Positions 47,833-60,742 of a stretch of DNA of 64,000 nt are shown piece by piece. Position 1 is the first letter of the stretch; each line of letters begins with the position of its first letter. The stretch is from Malachius bipustulatus (taxonomy: Eukaryota; Arthropoda; Insecta; Coleoptera; Melyridae). The notes under the pieces were generated by a model that was not told the DNA's origin, did no database searches, and saw only the letters and a program-made list of their open reading frames with translations. Location of the stretch: contig OU342630.1 in NCBI GenBank assembly GCA_910589415.1, positions 91,384,186 to 91,448,185 of the forward strand, in the 5' to 3' direction. The position numbers were made by a program, and so were the translations under genes.

Positions 47833-48562
47833 CAGGGTGCTTCAAAACATGTGTTGGAAAATGAAAGGTGCGTGCTTCCCTTGCCGTGTTCTGAGAAAAA
47901 ATCCTATTAACATGAGTTAACGGTGCAAAACCACCGTTTTCGAGATAGTGTATGTGCAAAAAAAAAATTACAGTTTTTTTGACGATATCTCAGAAACTTT
48001 TTGAGATATAAAACTGAATTTTTGTACACATCTTACTATTGAAATTAGTTACTTTTTTAATGTTAGCTATTCTTTTTTCATCTGAAAGTGGCGATGATTT
48101 TAGGGTCACTTGAAATTTTTTTGCCCCTACTTTCTACGACACTAGGAAAATTGGCCTTGTGAAAGAACATTTTAAATTGTTAATGTTTTCCATATAAAAA
48201 GGTGCTCTTAAGTCAAAAGCTGTAATGTGAACTGTTTTCGAGAAAAACAGCGTTTTATGATGAAAAAAATTTAAAAGTAGCAACAATATTCTGTTGTGGA
48301 CAAATACATTTTTATTTTTTGATAATTTTTTGTTATGATAATTTCTGTCACTGCCACATAAAAAAAATTTATAAGCTCTCAAATAGTAGACAATATCAAA
48401 TAATTAGATGTGTATAAAAGTTCGGTTTTATATATTTTTTTTTACATCCTGTATCTTGCAAACGGTACATTTTCGAACGCATGCTAATAGGAACTTTTTT
48501 CTTAGAACGAGGCAGAGAATCAAACCTTTCATTTTTCGACACATGTTTTGAATTATTCAGAT
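47833..48562. repeat. ~730-bp imperfect palindrome
   Basis: CAGGGTGCTTCAAAACATGT at the left pairs with ACATGTTTTGAATTATTC at the right, and AAATGAAAGGTGCGTGCTTC with GAATCAAACCTTTCATTT. TTTTTACATCCTGTATCTTG lies inside the right arm. Less regular than the neighbours. Confidence 0.6.
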
Positions 48563-48569
48563 ACGAACC

Positions 48570-49788
48570 GGCCGAAAATGTAAAATGTGCAGGAAAAAAT
48601 GTTAAATGGTAACTTAAACGAAAAACGCGAAACACTTGTAAAATTTTTAACGCAATTTTCCGCTGTCGCCTGATCCCCAAGACGGTAACAGATGTGAATT
48701 TTGTTAGGACTTTAATCCGCTTTGACTTTGGAAAGTAATAACTTTCCTACGGGGTGCACCGCTTTCGATATATGAGCCAAAAACTAAACGAAAAAACCTT
48801 AAGATAGGGAACTTAGAACCCTCCCACCACCGCTGCACCTGCAGTCGATAGGACTTTATTGGGCGTTTTTCAGAGAACCTTTCCACTAATTACAATTCCC
48901 AAAACGCTTGGAACTACATGATTTAATGCACCAAAACCAACTGGAATACTATAAAAACAGCGAGTGGATCTAGACACATAGTCAAATAAGTTGAATATCT
49001 CATAAACCAAACCCTGTATAAAAATTCTAGAAGGGCGAGAAAAATAAAAGAGATGTACGTTTGATAAAACAATTTTGAACCAGTGGCGAGCACAGGGAAA
49101 TTTGAGCAGGTCAATGCATTCTTTAACTATGACTCCCTTCCGTTCGCGCTTCGATTTTGTTGGAGCAGTGATCCGGCAAAAGGAAGACTAACACATATGC
49201 AAATTTTCAATTGAATATCTTTAGAAACAACTTTTTTTAAATCGTCACGTAACACCCTGAATCTTGAAAACGAGACGCTTATGTGAAAAATGACATGAGA
49301 ACGTCCAATTTTTCTTTTTGAACAATCTGTGCCCATAAAGATCTGCTTGCTTTATTACAACATCCTGTGTAAGTCCTTTACCTATAACGCAAACTACTGT
49401 AATACACGTTAACCTAATTGTCACTTTTCTAATTTTATGGGGAATACTTCTCTCTTTTATGGCAAAGAAAAACACCGAAAAATTCCATTTGCAATGGTAA
49501 TTACTACTACTACTTTTTGGAAGCTATAGGGATTTCTGCGAACTATTATTTCGTGGTCTAAATTTGCAAGCGGCTGCCAATGAGTTTCTACGGCCGGTAT
49601 CATACACGGTCACAGCTCACGGTAACCAGTAATTTCTGGGGATCCTCGTCGTTAAGTAGGTATATCTGGTCCAATTTCGAGTCCTTCGTATGCAAATGAC
49701 TACAATATCTATATATGAATACAGTAACTGGGGGCAAGGTAAAGAAAAAATATTATTAGATAATATACATATATTTAATTCTGATATC
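48570..49788. other. Intergenic downstream of GST-2; repeats only
   Basis: Fragments such as ATAAACCAAACCCTGTATAA (about 49000) and CACCCTGAATCTTG (about 49252) look like decayed ends of the same palindromic repeats. No gene recognised. Confidence 0.4.
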
Positions 49789-52700
49789 TTAAGATTTATT
49801 CAACAAGCTGCCGATTAGTTTTTTAAACTGTTCAAGACCTTCAATGTTAGCTTTATACCAGGGCTGTTCTTGACATGCTTTTACCCATCTAATAACATTA
49901 GGATGCTTAGCAGATCCTAGTGGCACCACAAAATCAGCAGACGTGACGGTGGTAAGCACAGCAATATCGGCTAGTGTGGGCGTCGTTCCAGCTATCCATT
50001 GTTTCCCTTGAAGCATTTTATCTAGTACTGTGTAACCATCTTTCAAGGCGGCCGCTTTCTCTGTGGGTATGTTCTTCACTCCTTCAAGAACTATGGGCCT
50101 CTGAAATTTAAAACAGAGAAGATACAATAGAAAACTGCTGGATTAGGTTTTCAATCGCAATTACCAATATTGGTTTGGTTAGATTGAATAATTTAATAAT
50201 TTAAAATATTTATCAAAATGATGGGTCAATAAATCGTGTGTGTGTGTGTGTGGGTGTGTGTGTGGGTGGGTGTGTGTGTGTGTGTGGGGGGGGGGTTATA
50301 GGAGAGTACCGTTTTATGACGATTTTGTTAGTCACGGTCACGGTGATAATATTGTATATCCCAGTCCAGGAATAATGCTATATTTCTGTCAGGAATTTAA
50401 GTGTATTTTAAGAATTTTAAGAAGCCGACGTCTTCTTCTGATCGTGCATGGAAGAAAAATATTTTATCTTTAATTCTTACCGTTATTGTTAATATGAGAT
50501 TAAATAAGTAGTTGCTGTCGAAGTGCAATCCCTGGTCCACAACGGCTCGCTTTTTAGGATCTTTTGGATACAGAGAATCGTCCTTTCCGTACTGGTTAAC
50601 CAAATAAGCTATAATGGCATGGCTATCGAATAACACGAAGTCGCCATCCTTTAGAACAGGAACAGTCTTTCGAGGGTTCATCTGAAAAAAGAGACGAATA
50701 GGTATAAACATCGATTGCTAGCAAACTCTGATTATCGGAATTGACAATGCTTTCTTTACCTATTTTATAAAGTTATTAGTGCTTTGACATTTGCTCTCAA
50801 ATATCTTGGACGCAAATTACTAAGTTAAACACTAAGTAATACCGTGAATTTTTCTAATGTTGCAAAGAACAAAAAAGCATTAATTTTAGTGTTCGAGATG
50901 TTCAGAATTGTTACCTTGAACGTGTTGTCAACATCCTAATCACAAATAAACATTTCTTTACCTTAACTTTGTTTTTTTTTTGCAGTTTTTGTTCCAATAA
51001 ATTTGAAAACAAATCATTTTTGTATAGAGAAAGAAGAGGCTTTTCAAATGAGATGTCACAAGCTTACCTTTCCTATTTGAAAATTTAGAGATCGCAACTG
51101 TTACTTGAAGGGGGTTGACTTTGAGGATAAAATTTCTACGCTGCAGGATGTCATTTTATAATCTAAAATTGAAGTGTTTGGGGATTTTTTCAAGTATTCA
51201 CAATAATTACTGAAATAATGAATTTATTCTCTGGCTGTTGCGCGCTGTATAGTGTGTATACCGATGTTATTTTATCTTTCTCACTGTTGCGATATTGAGA
51301 GTGATACAGGGTTAGAGAAAGACATCAAATTTTTTCAAATTTTATCAAATAACGTTTTCTGAACGACTTAATCCTAATGGTATGATAAAGACAGAGACAT
51401 CGATGTTTCACTGGTTGTTTCCAGCTCATAAGTCTGACATGTTATCACCATCAGAGTTGTGTGCCTAACAGAAAGAAAACCAATATACTTAAGCGTATTG
51501 ATTTGTCGGAAACATAGCGACTTGCAAGGCAAATGCCATCTAACGACTGACGAGCTGGAAATAAACAGTGAAACATCGATGTCTCTTAATCATACCATTA
51601 GGGCAAGTGTGTCATTCAGAAAACGTTATTGTTTTTCAATAATCGAATTGCTGTAATTGATATGATTTAATTATTGTATCAATTTGTTTCTTAGACAGCT
51701 TGAGTGGTTGCTGAAATATGAAAAAAAAAACTAAAAGTCGAGATTTTTTTATTTTAAGAAGTAAGTAATTCTCGAGCAAAATATTATTATATGAATAATA
51801 AAAAGAATATTCGTGGATTCTAGGCTCATGGTCATTACTGATCTCATGCCAAAGACAGAGAAAAACACTGCTGAAGACATGGAAGGCCGTCTCGCTCTTG
51901 TTGGTGCTCATCGGCATGACCCATCAGTAAGTGTAAGTAATTGCCCATCTTTTGCATATACAGGATACAGGATCTTCAGTTTTGAGCTGAGGTCTAAGGC
52001 CTTACCCCTTTGCCTTGGTCGGTGGTGTTTCACTGTATTGGATGGAATCTTTCTCCCGCACCGGGTCGCTTTCCCATGGGCGGTTTCCTAGGTTGGGTTG
52101 CGGCTCACCAGTGCGCGAGTTGGAGGCTTTATTGTCGGTGTGGCTTTGGGGTTGATTTTTCAAAAAGAAACCCAAAATTTATCACATTTAAGTTGTTATA
52201 CTTAGATATTCTTTTTTTAACAAAAAACTACTTTTTTTTCATAGAATGATGTCAATATGAAGTATTATTGCTTATTGTTTATAGTTTTTTACATTTTCTA
52301 CAACATTCAGTAACAAAAAATTTAAAAAAGACAAAATTAATTTCTCATATTTTTTAATGTGGCAGATTTTTGGTTTTCTTGATCTCTGTTTTGGATCGAG
52401 TTACTTGAAAAATCATAAGGCGGTCATATAGGATGTATAAGCCGTTCCAAAATGGCGACGTTTTGAATTTTAGGAAAAAGGAATATTTTTTGAGCCCCTG
52501 TATAAGATAGAAAAAACTTTTTACCCAAATTAACAAGACTGGAAGAAAATTATCTTAAATTTGATTTAATGCAATAAAATTTGCATTATTTCTATTAATA
52601 CGCCAGTGGCGTGGGTTGGAAAAGGGTGAAAATGGTTAAATTTCTATAACGGTTTATGAGCACATTTTTGAAAGAATTGAACTGGAATTTTTACGGTAGA

Positions 52701-55700
52701 CAACTGTACTAATAGCTTTTAGCTCCAAAAATTTAAGACGCAAGTAAGAAAAATTGCGAAGATATTCGAATTGTTTTACGTGATGTTTATTTCTCTAAAT
52801 TTTCAAAATTTCGGTTTTCAAAACTCTCCTGTAATTATTTCGAATTTATTAAAGGTAGTGTGGAAAATAGTAGTTTTAAGTAAAGTTAGCCAGTGGCGGG
52901 CATAGAAAAAGGAAAAAAATGTTAAATTTTGCCAAACTTTGTTGATTTGTTAAATTTAAAAATTCATTTTATGGCACGTTTTCAAACGAAATGAAATGAA
53001 ATTTTCACAACAAACCACTACATATGCTAATATGACCTGACTACAGAAAATTACAGAAAGCCAATTTAAAAACCGGTGAAAACATTCATAATTGAATCGC
53101 ATAAAAATACACTATTTATGCGATTGATGCGCAAGAAGTTTTTTTATAGGCTGTCCTTGCAACATCAACGTTGCCCCAGAAACGATGTCTAAATGTCAAC
53201 TTTTTAATTGCTTTGATTGGAGTACCTACACACTATTAAGTTAAATAGAATGATAAATGAAAGATATTTGAAAATCTTAATTTACATATTCAACAATTAA
53301 TTTATGATCTTAAAATGTACCAATAATAAAAACTATCGGATATAGGGTCTTAAAAACACTTAGTGTATTTCGAGCACTTTCGCCGTCGTGCTCGAAAACA
53401 CGCGCATGTTTTAAAGACCTTAGTAATCCATTCATAACTTTAGTAAACTATTTGAGACAAACAATAATAATTTTTATTATTAGTATGTATTATGAAATGC
53501 GGTTGCTTTATCCATGAACATATTATTATCGTCTAATAATTATGTAGTTAACCTTAACCTATTTTTTATCTCTGCGTGTCTATTGATATCGTATTTTGTG
53601 TAACATCGCTAATTGGAATCTTTTGTAGCTGATAAAAGTTGTTTGATATAATAAGTTGTTTTTGATAATTTCATTGGATCCATTTTATTTTTATATTAAT
53701 CAACTGCAGAAAAATAATATTTGATCTAATTTCCATAATATACAGAGTGGGCACTGATGGCTGCTTGGTTAATTATTGGTCACGACGGTTAGTCGGAATC
53801 TTTGAAGCCCTAGAAGAAGTCGATTAAATTTGGCAAAAATGTTCTCAATTATGTATTCACAATAAACACCTAAAATAAAAGTATTTCGGATAATTTGAAT
53901 CGATCCTGAAATTTTCTGAAAAAAAAACCCTGAAAATCACGACTGGAAAAATGACGAAAAAAAATGAGTTATATTTTGTAGGTTTTCAAATGTTACCATC
54001 AAGAATGCATCAAGAGCTTTCAACTTGACATTAAAAAAAATTGCCGACTTCGTCTTCTTGTTTTTATAAAAATTAGGATGGGTCTTTCATATAAAAACAT
54101 AATTCGAGCCCCCCTGTTAAGATACAGCCCCATATAAGGGTGTCAAAAATAGTTTCTTATTATTTTCTTTAAGACCAAGATAAATTAAAAATTAATTTCC
54201 TCTCCATATTATGAAAATCGTATACCTATACTTGTAATTAAATTTTCGGTCATTATACATCAGTATACATCCGCGGCTCCTACAATTTCACTATGGCACC
54301 TATATAGGGGTGGAGACCATACCTACAGTAACACCAGGCAGGTATTTGCAAATGAAAGGGAAAGCAACAAAACGACATTAAAAACCGATTTTGAGAGTTC
54401 AATGAAAGTACGGACCTGGCAGATGCGATGATTAACTACGTCTAGTTTGGGATGTAACCACTTGACTCGCCACTTGGGGACAAAGCCAAATGCTTCGAAA
54501 CGTATAAAGTCACTATACAGTCACGTACTTGCATTATATCCGCTTTTTCATATCGTGAAAAGACCACAGGGATTGATGTTACGATTTTTGGAATATAAAT
54601 GCAAAATAAATGCAAAATTCAAAATAAAAACCGTGCTACTGTTAATCTCGAAGATATTCCTTGCCCTGAAAGTGAAGAAAAAAATCGAAATTCGACCGTA
54701 GTGTCAAAGAGGCCTTAGTTGTGACCTTGATATTAGTTTGCAACGGCTGTTTTTAGCACCCCTATTTCGCTCCTTGGTCCCGACAAAATTGATAAAACTT
54801 AGGAGCCGCGCATGTATACAGGGTGTCCCGTAAGTAATGGTCCGTGGTAAAATGGGAGATTCTTGGTTTAAAAATATTACGATCTGACACTACTTGCTCT
54901 AACAAAATCTTGATAATAAAAAAGATACAGGGTGGCAAAGTTGAGATTTAAAAATTTTCTTTTCAAAATATCTCGAAAAATTGTACAGGTACGAACGTGA
55001 AAACTTGGGAATAGATGTTTTACGATATTATGAGAACTCATAATTTGATATCCGTGTCGATGTATTTTATAGAGGGCGCCACTTAGGTCATGTTGACGAC
55101 GTAAATGAACACATAACTTTTTTATCCTTCAGAATATCGCGCATTTTATTATGAAATATTAAAACCACATCATTGATGAGAAAAAAAGGTATACCGGTTG
55201 TCAGTCTCAAAAGTTAGTGGTTTTCGAGATAATCACGTTTTAATAATCTCCTGCATTATTTCTATTTTTTTTTTATTATCAGAAATCTTAATGCAGTAGG
55301 TCGAGATAACATTTTGGCAATTAAACATTTTTCACTTTGACATATTAAAAAAGCAAACAAATGAACCATATTCACCTAAATTCCTATACAGATTCTGAAC
55401 TAGTCGATTACCAGGTTGCAGTCTGTTTGGATATCGTGGCAGGTATTCTCGTTTCGCAGCTTGCCCATTGAAGTTTTGTTTGCAATAAAGAGAAATCATA
55501 TCTCTCTTATCTGAATCTGAAAAATTATTATGTCTCGGCATTTTTTAATTTCCTAACTACTAGCAGTAAGCAAAAAATTCTAAACAGTACCTAGTAGAGA
55601 AAATTATTAACTGTCAATTATCTCGAAAACCACGAACTTTCGAGACTGACAATCGGTATAACTTTTTTTCTCAGGAATGATGTAGTTTCAATATTTCACA

Positions 55701-58700
55701 ATAAAATGCGCGATAGCCCGAAGGCTAAAAAAGTTATGTGTTCATTTACGTCGTCAACATGACGTAAGTGGCGCCCTCTATAAAATACATCGACACGGAT
55801 ATCAAATTATGAGTTCTCATATCGTTCGTACCTGTACAATTTTTCGAGATATTTTGAAAAGAAAATTTTTAAATCTCAACTTTGCCACCCTGTATCTTTT
55901 TTATTATCAAGATTTTGTTAGAGCAAGTAGTGTCAGATCGTAATATTTTTAAACCAAGAATCTCCCATTTCACCACGGACCATTACTTACGGGACATAAT
56001 ATAATTACCAAATTTTCTTCTCCCTGACAAACTACAAGAGACGTTTTTTGTTTAGAATAAATCAGATTATCCGAAATGAATTTTTAATTGGTAAGATGAG
56101 AATAAGAAAAAAGTAATAAAATAAGGTATTCAAGAAAATAACGAGGAAAATAATAAAAACTTATTTTCTGGCGCTCTCTATAAGGGGCTATATCTTAACA
56201 GGGGACTCTCAAATGATTTTTTAAATATGAAAGGCCTATCTTATTTTTCAACAAGGAACCATCTCCTGAATTTTTTTGGCTTTATTAATTTACACATAGT
56301 AGGATTTAACTTTTGTTTTTCATACGGCCACCTCGTATTAGTATATTGGATTTTAAAGCAGCTGGATAAGTATAGAAAAAATAATTACCTAATTCAAGAA
56401 TGTAATATATGCGAGTCATCTAATAATATTATTTAATTTACTACCTTTGAACAGCTATCAAGTTGCCTTGGAATAATAACAAAATGACTATCCTATTTTA
56501 TATTAAGTATGTAATATCAATTATTATTATGAATGTTTCACTTTTGATTCACTTTTGATTTGAGTGTACAACAAACATCTCAACGATTTATTTCTATAAA
56601 TGATGGTAAAACATGACGAGCATTATTTTAGTGTATTTACATCCTATACATGCTTGTACCAGTTGTACCATACCTACCTATTAAAGCAAAGTATATTTTT
56701 TTGTAACAATAATTTTAAATACTAAAGAAATAATACGTCCAGCATATGAAATCTCAATTGTTCAGCTTTTTCAGGATATTTGAATGACTGTAAATATTCT
56801 AATTCTTTTTATTACATTCTCAATGAGTGTAAAATATTTGTCGTAAATTCACCGACTTTGTATCTTTTATGTTATGGTTTCATAGATCCGAATAGTGGAT
56901 ATCTCAAATACTTTTATCAAAATCATTTGAACTGAAATATATAAGAACCTTAGCTCAATAATACAATAAAGCATATCAAATGGTCAATGAGTAAGTATTA
57001 TACTACATTATATTTGAAAAGGTCGAGTAATTTGAAAAAAAAATGATAAGAACTGTATATTTAAATACAGTGCTTTCATTTCAAGGTCATTATATACATC
57101 CGCGGCTCCTACAGTTTCACTATGACACCTATTATATAGGGGTGGAGAACATACCTATAGTAACACCAGGAAGGTATTCATTAGCTTTGCAAATAAAAGG
57201 GAAGGCCACAAAACGACTTTAAAAATTGATTTTGGGAGTGCAACGAAAGTATACGGTCCTGACACAAGCTCTCCGATCTAACTACGGATGATGATGAAAC
57301 CACTTATACAACAATGGGAACCGCTCTCAAACGTAAACAGGCACGTATTTTGCAATATATCCGCTTATTCATATCGTGAAAAGACCACAGGATTTATGTT
57401 ACCATTTTTGGAATATAAATGCAAAATAAATGCAAATTTGAAAATAAAAATCGTGCTACCGTTATTCTCGAAGATTTTCCTTGCCCTGAAAGTGAACAAA
57501 AAAATAGAAATTCCACCGTAGTGTCAAAGAGGCCTTAGTTGTGACCTTAATATTAGTTTGCAATGGCTGTTTTTAGCGTCTTACCCACCCAGCACCCCTA
57601 ATTCGCTCCTCGGTCCCGAAAAAATTGATGAAACTTAGGAGCCGCGGATGTATACAATTACCCATTTCAAAAGTAGCCACTCTTTCAAAACTAGCCACTC
57701 TTAATATTTTTTTTGTAATTATTTATATCCGCGGCTCCTAAGATTCATCAATTTTTTCGGGACCGAGGAGCGAAATAGGGGTGCTGGGTGGGTAAGAAGC
57801 TACAAACAGCCATTGCAAACTAATATTAAGGTCACAACTAAGCCCTCTTTGACACTACGATCGAATTTCTATTTTTTTTTCACTTTCAGGGCACGGAATA
57901 TATTCGAGATTAACAGTAGCACGGTTTTTATTTTGAATTTTGCATTTATATTCCAAAAATCGTAACATCAATCCCTGTGGTCTTTTCACGATATGAATAA
58001 GCGAATATATTGCGTGTATACGTGCCTGCTATTCGTTTCGAAGCGCTTGCTTTGTTCTCAAGTGGTTATTTCCCGTAGACTCGATGTATAATCATCGCAT
58101 CTGCCAGGTCCGCATTTTCATTGCACTCTCAAAACCGTGTTTTTAGGCCGTTTTGTGGCTTTTCCTTTCATTTGCAAAGCATATGGATACCTTCCTGGTG
58201 TTACTATAGATATGTTCTCCACCCCTATAATATAGTTGCCATAGTGAAACTGTAGGAGCCGCGGATATAAATAATGACCATTTTTTTTATCAAGGAAATC
58301 TGGCTCTAGAAAAACAGGTCAATTGGAATTTCGAGGGGGGCGTTCAAAAACAGTATTTTCGGAATTTTACTTTCCAACCCCTGTATAAGCCCCAGTCACC
58401 TCAACTTTATTATTTTCAATGACACCCCCTAGCTTGAGATACATCATTTTAAAGGTATGTAAAATCCCATTTAGAAGCAAAAAAGTCATTAAATTCTTAA
58501 TTTTTTTAAAATTTATTTAATAGTTTTAAGACAAAAACATACTTTATTAATAAGTGTTCAAAGTGCCCATCACAAACATTTCAAAACGTTCGACGAGAAT
58601 TCGAGAGTCGATTATTTTATTGTTTAGCTAATAACGGAGGAACTTTAACCAATAAAGTAGCTTTTTGTCTTAAACTATTAAATAATATAAAAAATTCCGG

Positions 58701-60598
58701 ATTTAATAACGTTTTTGCTTCTAAATTCAAAATGGGGCGGTGGATTTCCATTTCGTAAACGCTGTTGGATTAGGATTTTAACTCTGGATAAAATTAGTCC
58801 CTATAATGAATTATCCTTATAATGAACAAATGATCGAAGATTTGTATTTTCGCTAAAAAAGTTTCCTAAAGTCGCGTGACGTCTACAGGGTGTACCTTTA
58901 AAATCCAAAAAAATTGTTCTTGTCACACCATTTTGCAGTTTTCTAGAGTATCTAGAGGACCGAAACTTTTGTGGGAGTAAGATGTCCATAAGAAGTGGTC
59001 TGACACTTGAACAAAAACGGTTGAGTCCTTACCAAATGACGATCATTTCGAAACGACTAAAATGAAAATTACTAAATTGATCAAATTGAGACCATAAAAT
59101 TCGTAAAAATAGATATTTTTTGAACCACTGTATAAGCATGATGGAAAAAACGAAAAAATTATAAAACCAGGATGGGAAGACTGTTTTCCTAACTTTACGG
59201 TAATGTAATACCTAGTTATAATATTACATTACATTACTAGTGTGGAAAGTGGCCCATTTCGAACGAGCGGGAGATTGGTATCGTATACGAGCCGCCAGCG
59301 AAGTACGACAATCTCACGAATATGAAATGACACTTTCCACACAAGTAATGTATACTATTTTTATACTACGACCACAGATTAATTCACATTAAAAAAAATA
59401 ATACTTTTATTTGAAAACTTTACAAAGAAAACTAATGACTGAATTAGAAAAACTTAAAATAACAACTATGTATTTAGAATGTAGACACTGATATTATTAG
59501 GTAACAAACTACAATTTCAATTATTGTTTAATTGAGTTTGAAACAAACAGAGAGATTTTCCTTTGTTATTTATTTGTATATTTTTTACATATATCGAGGA
59601 TAACAATAATGAGTGTACAAGCAATTATTGTCCTGCTAGAAGCTCTTCTGGACGTACTGTTGTTCCGCACATAAACGTGTTCTTCCGAGAGGACGACGTA
59701 AGTACTTTTCGCAGTAGGAACAAAATGCAAAAAAAGGGTGCGTGACGCGAGAGCTATAAAAATTTGCACTGACACCCAAACGCATTGTCCCTTATGGAAC
59801 GTTTTGATGACTAAGTTTAACTTGTCGTAACTTTTTTACTAATATAGATAAAACGACGATTTACAAATGCGCTGGGTGCTGGGTCCTTGAAACATAAGAA
59901 TCTATTGGTCTTTGAAATTGTCCTGTAAGCAGTGCCTGAAGCCTCTACATCAATTGTTAATTGAACGTCCTTCCAGCAGGACATTTTGTCCTGCTGAGAG
60001 TTGCTTGTACGTTCTGTCAATAAGATTGGCACCAATATGAATGTGTGCTTTAATTGAAATTAATATTTCGAAAACGTAAGATAAACTTTTGCATTTTACT
60101 GTTTTGTGTCTACATCGTTAAACTTTTGATATAAAAACACGTAAAAAATGTAGTACCTACCTATTTAAAATTCCATAAAAAAAAAAACTGCCTAACCGAA
60201 TCGTTTTCCACAAAAACCCGCATAACCAGAAAAAAGTAAGTATTGCAATTATTATTGTTATTTAAAATTATCGAAAAATTAAAAGTTGGCTTTTAAATCA
60301 AATGTCCAACTTTACAATTAGGCAGAAAGTTGAAAACAACAAAGATTTTTGAAAAATAGCACAAGAAAGAAAATTTTGAGAATAAAAATTCCCGTTATTT
60401 TGAATAAATCTTTGTTGTTTTCATCTTTTCCAAAAAATTTTGAAAAAGGAAACCTACCTTTTCATATTCTGGCGTTTTATGTTCTCCTTCCAACAAATTC
60501 ATAAGCTTGAACTCTAATTTCAACCCCAAAGCGTCTGCGACCATCAGAACGCTTCTTACAGGAGGGCTGGCAGGAATACCATACAATATTGGACTCAT
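49789..60598 (-). CDS. Glutathione S-transferase, delta/epsilon type (GST-2), three exons
   Basis: Same enzyme class as GST-1. Exons: 60598-60458, 50681-50481, 50100-49789; GT-AG, phase 0, 217 aa. The fold starts MSPILYGIPASPPVRSVLM with the catalytic serine Ser11. The conserved NPQHTVP motif reads NPRKTVP, so the histidine that usually contacts glutathione is Lys52. FDSHAI (Asp66-Ser67) is normal. The helical domain has GTTPTLADIA as the N-cap box. Exon 2 is 201 bp in both GST genes with identical junctions, proving shared ancestry. Intron 1 is 9.8 kb and filled with transposons. An ATTAAA lies about 10 bp after the stop (49774-49779). A TATA box upstream is listed separately. No lesion breaks the frame, so it is probably active. 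Epsilon is likelier than delta but unproven. Confidence 0.92.
50236..50295 (+). repeat. (TG)n / GGGTGTG microsatellite in GST-2 intron 2
   Basis: Alternating TG interrupted by GGG and GGGTGGG, ending in a run of ten or more G. The cysteine-glycine-rich open frame it creates is artefactual. Confidence 0.9.
50690..51340. other. Start of GST-2 intron 1; no feature recognised
   Basis: AT-rich intronic sequence without recognisable repeats. Confidence 0.3.
51346..51633. repeat. ~290-bp imperfect palindrome
   Basis: AATAACGTTTTCTGAACGAC pairs with CATTCAGAAAACGTTATT, and ACATCGATGTTTCACTG with CAGTGAAACATCGATGT. Flanking words match poorly, so the ends are uncertain. It lies in GST-2 intron 1. 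Confidence 0.65.
51820..52160. other. GC-richer segment, possible retroelement remnant
   Basis: Distinct in composition from its AT-rich flanks. Open for about 90 codons in two plus-strand frames without a known domain. The abrupt composition change suggests inserted sequence. Confidence 0.35.
52600..53140. repeat. Dispersed repeat, inverted relative to 62180-62530 and 63750-64000
   Basis: GCCAGTGGCGTGGGTTGGAA with AAAGGGTGAAAAT is inverted at about 62500-62524 (TTTCCTACCCACGCCACTGG). GAATCGCATAAAAATACACT followed by GCGATTGATGCGCAAGAAG is inverted at 63763-63822. A family with no recognised coding sequence. Confidence 0.65.
53150..54260. other. GST-2 intron 1; no gene recognised
   Basis: AT-rich sequence. 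The phrase AGATACAGCCCCATATAAGG (about 54120) resembles blocks in the palindrome at 34451-35474. Confidence 0.3.
54267..54816 (+). mobile_element. MITE family B, copy 1
   Basis: Ends read ACATCCGCGGCTCCTACA and TAGGAGCCGCGCATGTATA. The interior matches copies 57093-57654 (same orientation) and 57724-58270 (inverted). Open frames with FLEYKCKINA seen in two copies follow from shared DNA, not from a conserved protein. Confidence 0.8.
54819..55996. repeat. ~1.18-kb near-perfect palindrome with one damaged end
   Basis: Left end CAGGGTGTCCCGTAAGTAAT; the right end reads ATTACTTACGGGACA and then lacks the expected CCCTG. Arms match closely (GGTCCGTGGTAAAATGGGAG with CTCCCATTTCACCACGGACC). It begins within 3 bp of the end of MITE family B copy 1, so it inserted into the TATA at that end. 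Confidence 0.85.
56000..57090. other. GST-2 intron 1; no gene recognised
   Basis: AT-rich; TTTTGTTTTTCATACGGCCA (about 56310) is a weak echo of the foldback core. Nothing else recognised. Confidence 0.3.
57093..57654 (+). mobile_element. MITE family B, copy 2
   Basis: Ends TATACATCCGCGGCTCCTAC and TAGGAGCCGCGGATGTATA. Interior as in copy 1, with CAAAGAGGCCTTAGTTGTGA near the right end. Non-coding. Confidence 0.85.
57724..58270 (-). mobile_element. MITE family B, copy 3 (inverted)
   Basis: Ends TATATCCGCGGCTCCTAAG and TAGGAGCCGCGGATATA. Reverse complement of copies 1 and 2; only 70 bp from copy 2, giving a head-to-head pair. Confidence 0.85.
58280..59240. other. GST-2 intron 1; decayed repeat fragments
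   Basis: A CTACAGGGTGTACCTTTAAA end at about 58886 starts a block with TAAGATGTCCATAAGAAGTG that resembles sequence near 35460-35640 and, inverted or diverged, 62750-62880. No gene. Confidence 0.4.
59246..59490. repeat. Dispersed repeat, copy 2 (partner at 9480-9740)
   Basis: GTGTGGAAAGTGGCCCATTT, then GCGGGAGATTGGTATCG, ACACAAGTAATGTATACTAT and CGACCACAGATTAATTCACA follow the same order as at 9480-9740. The copies are 50 kb apart. Confidence 0.6.
59500..60390. other. GST-2 intron 1, 5' part; no gene recognised
   Basis: Two short minus-strand open frames (59566-59775 and 59817-60035) have no motif I know. The word GTCCTGCT occurs at 59629 and 59988, and its reverse complement AGCAGGAC nearby, forming a small inverted repeat around 59970-60000. 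Confidence 0.3.
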
Positions 60599-60742
60599 TT
60601 TGTCTTATTAGTTATTTTTAAAGATTATCACAACTGTAATTAATGCTTGAAAGGTTACACACGATGTGCGGCTACACGCAGTAAATACACGATGTGCACT
60701 AGCTGAAATTCAACTATCTACTTCACTAGTTTATCACTACAA

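Noticed and set aside
50240..50473. Cysteine-glycine-rich frame
   Set aside because: Produced by a TG/GGGTG microsatellite in GST-2 intron 2.
54447..57521. Similar short frames with FLEYKCKINA in two places, suggesting a conserved small protein
   Set aside because: Both lie in copies of the same MITE; similarity is explained by the DNA repeat, and the N-terminal parts differ.
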